From: Pomacea canaliculata
Taxonomy: Eukaryota; Mollusca; Gastropoda; Architaenioglossa; Ampullariidae
Reading direction: 5' to 3'
DNA: 64,000 bases
Assembly (NCBI RefSeq): GCF_003073045.1
Contig: NC_037594.1
Span: 26,418,927 to 26,482,926, forward strand
Of this stretch, positions 58,931 to 64,000 are shown in pieces (position 1 is the first letter of the stretch; the number at the start of each line of letters is the position of its first letter). The position numbers and the translations under genes are program-made. A model generated the notes under the pieces. The model saw only the letters and a list, made by a program, of their open reading frames with translations, ran no database searches and had not been told where the DNA came from.

Positions 58931-61900
58931 ATGGCTGGAAGTCTTACATTTTCAGTGGACATTTGTGTCAGGCAGAACGTTTCTTGGTCGAAAGACAACA
59001 AGATTGCTGTAAATGTTGACAAGGAACTGTACATACTGGTAAGGAAATATCTCACTCTGAACAACAGCTACGCATTTCTTGCAAATACCTGTATGCCGAT
59101 GGCGTAGAAAGCTGCAGGTTCATTTGTCCGGTTCGAATCCGGGCAGAGTACTTAGGCAGTCTAGTGTATTTATTGTGATTTGCCAAATCCACTCATTAAA
59201 AAAGTTTTATGCAAACAGAAGTGAGAAATCCTCATCTTTGGCGTCAGTAATTGACACTTTGAAGAATGAAGCATTTTTCTTGAAAATTCTCTTGTTATCA
59301 TTAGTTCTTTTGGTGCTGTAGTTGGTTAATGCAAAGTTTCAAAAATCTCATTTTCTCTGTTACATCTGTGTCCTATACATTACACTGAAAAATTAAGGCA
59401 ATGGTTGTTCCTGTTTTTGGTCTTCAAAATGTTGGCATCTTCTTAACCTATCCATTGATTTGGTTATACATTGAACAATTTATTCTCTTTCTATCATACT
59501 AGTGCAAGGCAAAGTTTTATAAAGCTAATTATTCATTACATCAGTTTGTTAATTACAGCATAAAATTTATGCAATATTAAAATGTAGGATAACAAAAATA
59601 ATGGAAATTTGAATACACTAGATTTGGGGGTGGGGTGATCATTTGTTTATTTTACAGAAGTGCAAATTTGTTACTGCTTCTTTTTCACTCTTTCTAGTGA
59701 CAGGTCAAAGAAACAAAAACAAACTGAGCATACATTTTAAATGTTTCAGAAACTTGATTGTTCACCCCAACAGACAAATACAGGTTTTAATATGAGAGTG
59801 GCACAAACATTCTCTGCTGCTAATCTTGGTGAAAAACATATTCCATGGAAAAACCTGGAGGATATATTGAAAAATGCAGACAAAAGTATGTAATGCACTG
59901 CTTTTAATTTTGTATCTATGTGTAGTAGAATCATGTTTTGTCTTCATTCCATGTTTTATTTGCTTCATATGTGTCCTTACTAAAACAGCATTTTTTTAAA
60001 TTGAGTTTATACACAAATTCACTTGTTTTTAGCAGGCACATCATGCCTGAGGGCCCTTCATTACATTAAAGGCAGGGATGACTTTGAAAATATCTATTAT
60101 GTAGACTGATGAAACTATTAAAATACAAATAATGTCAAAATCTGCTTGATATTTCAGCAACAAGAAATGCTTTCCTTGCTGACTGGACATTTTCAAAGTT
60201 AGGCAGTGGTAGTGGGCTAAGTCCAGCTTGGGGCCCCTGTTGTTGGTCACCTGACAATGTTGGCCCCAATCACCGGTGATATATTCATTTTTGAGATTGT
60301 TATCTTTTATTCTGTTTGAGGATGACCTATTTTTAAATTGATATTTATTATATAACATAAGCTGAGGAGAATATGCTGACAAAGTAAAGAAGTACAGTGA
60401 AAAAGAACAGGATGGAACAGAAGGCTCTGAACCAGTGTCACTTTTTTTTGTTGTTTTATTTTTATAATTTAATCAGCCTTCTAGAAAACTACTTCTGCAT
60501 TACTTGAGGAATTTTGCAGTATGTTTATCCCTTTGCCACTGAAAGAATTCCAAGTCATCTTTGCATTTTTTAATCATGATATTTAATTATTTTTGGTTTT
60601 AATAAGTCTTAAGTTTGATGACAGGGATTATGATCAGTGATTATGATACATCCAAAGAAAATTGGACAATGCCCATTTTTAAGTGGCTTGATCATTTCAT
60701 TTTTCAGAAGTATTTTGGCTGCCCTAACGCTGGACCACCAGATTCACCTTTTTGGCCAACCGGGATCACTAAAAAAAGTTGGTTCTTTTATTGCTTAACA
60801 TGAGCAGTCTCTAAATTCACTGCTGCTGGTGGTAATGACATAATAGCTTTTTACTATTGTCATTAATGATGCAAGAAAGAACTTTGCACTTAATTAAAGA
60901 ACTCAGTACAAGATAATGAAACCTTTTTCTTGGGGGTACTGTGTTTCGCAACTGGGTCCACTGGCGAGGTGTTGTTGCTGCACTATGCTCCTCGAGGAGT
61001 AACAAGGAATATTCTAAGACTAAACTAAAACTACTGTTTCACATGGCTTATCTCTTGCTTGCTGCAGCTATACTTATTGTGTTTAGTGTGTTTCAGCTGG
61101 CTGATCTCTCAAATCAGCTGTCCTCTTCTGTAGCTGATGAGTTTAATGTGACATTGGCCACCATTTCGTCTCCAAGCAGTTACGTGCTAAAGGTTCAAGA
61201 ACAGATGGCTAGCATTGCTGCTGTAGGTAAGACTTTTCAAAACTGTGTTTCGTTTGATTCATGGGCATTCACAGAAGTGACCAAAGTAAAGAAAAGGGAT
61301 TGATAAAAATATTAAAAATTAGTTACAGCTTTCAGTTTTTAGTTTGGAGTAATTTTTTTTAAATGTTGTATGCTACTGTAGTCACTAGTATAGTGGATTA
61401 AAGATTTATTTAAATAACTTCATGCCTTTGTAAATACCTCAGTGTCTGAATTTAATTTTGTTGCAATCTAAAACTGTAATGGATCAATATTTGTTGCAGA
61501 GCTCACATGGTCCAGTATTTTACAAGGAGATGGTGATGCTGAGAACAAGTTCCTATTACTGTTTGTGGGGATGAAGAATGGGGATGTTGTCATCTGGAAA
61601 CTTCAGCTTCCAGTCCTTGGCCTGTAAGACTGTTAATGCCTACGTGCATGTGTGCATGATTGTGTATGCATGTAGGGAGTTTGTGTTAAAAACAATTGGT
61701 AGTAAGTTCTTTCTTGTTAGGCTTTGCACAGTCATGTTGTAGAAACTAATAAGTGTTAGTACCAGTTATTTTTTCCTATTAAAAATACATTTGAGCATTT
61801 TAGATTCATCCTATTTTGGCATAAGTGTATAGGCTGCAGATTCTCTATAAAATGTTGCAAATACCAATATTCTTTGAAGATGCAGCATGATGTTATAAGT

Positions 61901-64000
61901 ACTATTAATCAATAACCTTATCAAAAGTGTTACACTGTATTGGAAGCTTTAGCAGGTTTCATTTGCTTCAAATGGCAGGGCCTAAAAGCTTTTCTTGTCA
62001 GTCATTTCAGAGCCAAGAGGAATGCTGGATGATCTTCTGTTGCATATTAGACTTTTTGCCTGGTGGGTTTTGAACAGTACAATTGCATTGGCCATTTCTT
62101 GTTTCTTTTCTTACAGCCAAGACTGTTCCATATTGTCCAGACACAGTCTGCACAATCTCAGTGCTGTTACTTCCCTTACCTGGACAGATGTTCCTCAGCG
62201 AAAACATTTTGGTTTGTTTCATGCTGTTTTATTTCATCGTAAATTATCAAGCTCGTTGCATTCTGTGCATAAGTTAATTTTTTAATTTGAAATGTACTTG
62301 TCTCCATGAACTCTTTCTGCTATAATCTAACTGATAGATGAAGCATCTGTTGGTCGTTTATTTGGAAATTTTTAAAAATAAATTAGTTAAAGATAAAGGA
62401 TCTCGTATAATGAAAACTGCTCATCACAGGGATATGACTGATATTTCTAGTAATTTCTTTGCAGGCATTCTGGGTGTGGGATATGAAGATGGTTGTGTGT
62501 ACCTTTTGCCTCTGCAATGGGAAGCAGACTCTTTAAGGAGCCAGACATTCCTGACAGGTTCTACTGTTATAGAAAGTGAAGCAGACAACATGTCTGTCAG
62601 TTGTATGACTTGGATGCAGTGTGATGAGGTTTGACAATAAACAAGTACATGTAACAATAAATGTGGATGTGCATGCGCTTATGTGTGTTGAGAATAGTGC
62701 ATAGAAGGACGGCGCAGTGAGAATAAAGGTGTGCTTTTGTGTAAAATTGTGGACTACGTTCTGAGTATGCCCCTTTGCCAACTATGGTTGCAAATGTGTC
62801 TGTGAAAATTTCTCTTTTTCACTGCAGGCTGATGAAATATCAGATTCATAAAGTTTCTTTCTTTAAAAGTAAAGCAGGGGCAATTAAGGGGGATATTAGA
62901 CTGAGGAAGTCTGTATGCCATGAAGAGTAAACACTGCCTTGAAATTTAGTTCATTGTTTGCTAATTATCACCCTTCGTTTTTTTCTCCTTTTTCCTTGAT
63001 TTTCAGAACACTAAATACTACTTTTACTTTTTGTTTTTCAGTTTTATTATCTAAAGAGTCAGATGTCTCGTCATTTAATAATTTAAGTGAGCTTTATATG
63101 GTTTTCTGTACACTATTCAGACTGGCCCAGTCCTGCTGTATGCCAAAGAACATGTGCTCAACAGTCATTGCCTGTCATTTCCAGACAACAATATACCAGA
63201 TGTTTTGCTGACAAAATCTACTTCTGTCTGTCTAGGAAATTCGTTTCCTATAACCTGTAAGTATCTTCATTATTCAAAATAAAGCCCTGCAAAAAACCAA
63301 ACAGACTTTCAAATAATCTAAAAGCAGTGGACATTCTTTATGTCTATCATAAGTTGGTGATATGCAAAGCCTTGCGATGCATTTGCAGTAAAAACAACTA
63401 GATAGTTTACAAAAGCCTGAAACTGCTTGAAATAGACAACAGATGAGGTTAAGTAGTCATTTCATCTATCAGTTTCTTTTTCTCATCTCAGGTCTGTCAT
63501 TTCCTTTTTATATGTAATTTTATAAACTAATAGGAGCGAATTCTACTGCTACTCTCCTGATATGAGTGAAAGCAGTAAAGTATGCTAGTTTAACATGATT
63601 GGCTGAAAGTGTTTACATGCATGGCCATGAGTGCAACTATAGTCATTATGCAACCTTAGTTATTGCACTTCACCATCATTGCTGTTAGAATTATGCAGCA
63701 ATTAAATTGCCAGTGTCAAGAAAGATAACAGGATTTCATTCTATCAATGTTTGTGAGGGAGGAGGGGAGAGCAAGAGAAATGTATAGTCTTGAGTACAAA
63801 ACACACTGCATTGATCTTGGAATATTGTACTCTGAATCGGATCTTTTAACAGACATCTTTCTACAGGTCTGGAATGTGTGGGTTCCACCATTTTAATGGC
63901 AACTCAGAATGGTAGTGTGCAGCTTGTGAAAGTGGAGCACAGGGAAGCAGGTACATCTTAGTGGCTAGAACTTTTAGAGGAAGATGTTCGCATAGTTGAT
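58931..64000 (+). CDS. GTF3C4: GTF3C4 (TFIIIC90)-like gene, 5' part, runs off the window
   Basis: GTF3C4 is a WD40-type subunit of TFIIIC, the RNA polymerase III initiation factor in the nucleus. Exon 1 is 58931-59038: MAGSLTFSVDICVRQNVSWS then KDNKIAVNVDKELYIL, the family's SWSxDxxIAV opening strand. Further exons with agreeing phase: 59750-59885, 60625 to about 60780, about 61097-61226, 61500-61623 (ELTWSS, LLLFVGMKNGDVVIWKLQLP, matching human VLLAVLFENGNIAVWQFQLP), 62117-62211, 62465-62628 (GILGVGYEDGCVYLLPL) and 63867-63950 (STILMATQNGSVQLVKV). The join between the third and fourth exons is unresolved and may hide a frame problem near an A7 run; a short exon between 62628 and 63867 is also missing. 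The start ATG has a good context and follows no other in-frame ATG. Confidence 0.75.
59090..59152 (+). repeat. tRNA-like fragment with perfect B box
   Basis: GGTTCGAATCC at 59121-59131 is a perfect polymerase III B box inside a possible T arm (TCCGG, loop, CCGGG), with TGGCGTAG upstream as a weak A box. The remaining cloverleaf does not form and the acceptor stem is not found, so a SINE fragment is likelier than a tRNA gene. It lies in GTF3C4 intron 1. Confidence 0.4.

Noticed and set aside
59051-59152. Possible tRNA gene with CACTCTG and CAGAGTA as acceptor strands
   Set aside because: The span is about 100 bases and D and anticodon arms do not form; only the B box is convincing.

Overview
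The window is nuclear DNA from an animal: intron-rich genes with GT-AG junctions, AT-rich introns, microsatellites, tRNA-derived SINEs and TA-flanked DNA-transposon remnants. An isopentenyl phosphate kinase beside ordinary ciliary and neuronal animal genes fits a lophotrochozoan, most likely a mollusc. The species cannot be fixed from sequence alone. I see no prokaryotic features, CRISPR arrays or retrovirus-like elements.

Layout. 1-12355 (+): SPAG1/DNAAF13, a dynein-arm assembly co-chaperone with three TPR clusters and an RPAP3_C domain; its 5' end lies outside the window. 12356-20150: 3' UTR and intergenic DNA. 20798-21759 (+): an intronless phosphoribosyl-pyrophosphate synthetase copy with one frame break and altered catalytic residues, preceded by a cluster of six ACGTG motifs. 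21760-30070: no recognisable gene. 30071-30964 (+): intact single-exon CDK5R1 (p35). 31000-36280: 3' UTR, a minisatellite and an (ATT)n tract.

36285-49890 is the accessory region. A segment of roughly 5 kb has been duplicated in tandem, with a further related block upstream. Each block carries, on the minus strand, a small three-exon gene that I do not recognise. It encodes a signal peptide, a cysteine-rich core (C-x2-C-x6-C-x6-C-x8-C-x6-CC) and a basic RKRR-type tail. All introns are phase 1 and splice sites are preserved in all three copies. In one pair of copies all eight base differences in the cysteine exon change an amino acid. This is the best candidate for an undescribed system.

48545-52371 (+): isopentenyl phosphate kinase, six exons; a relic of its exon 2 lies in the upstream duplicate. 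52575-58440 (-): a METTL18/Hpm1-type protein-histidine methyltransferase, nine exons, tail to tail with IPK. 58931-64000 (+): GTF3C4 (TFIIIC90)-like gene, head to head with METTL18 and running off the window.

Three TA-flanked non-autonomous elements with pogo/Tigger-like ends, a foldback element, two SINE-like sequences and a 490-bp dispersed repeat decorate introns and spacers. One-base inconsistencies in otherwise intact genes suggest that some frame breaks may be assembly errors.
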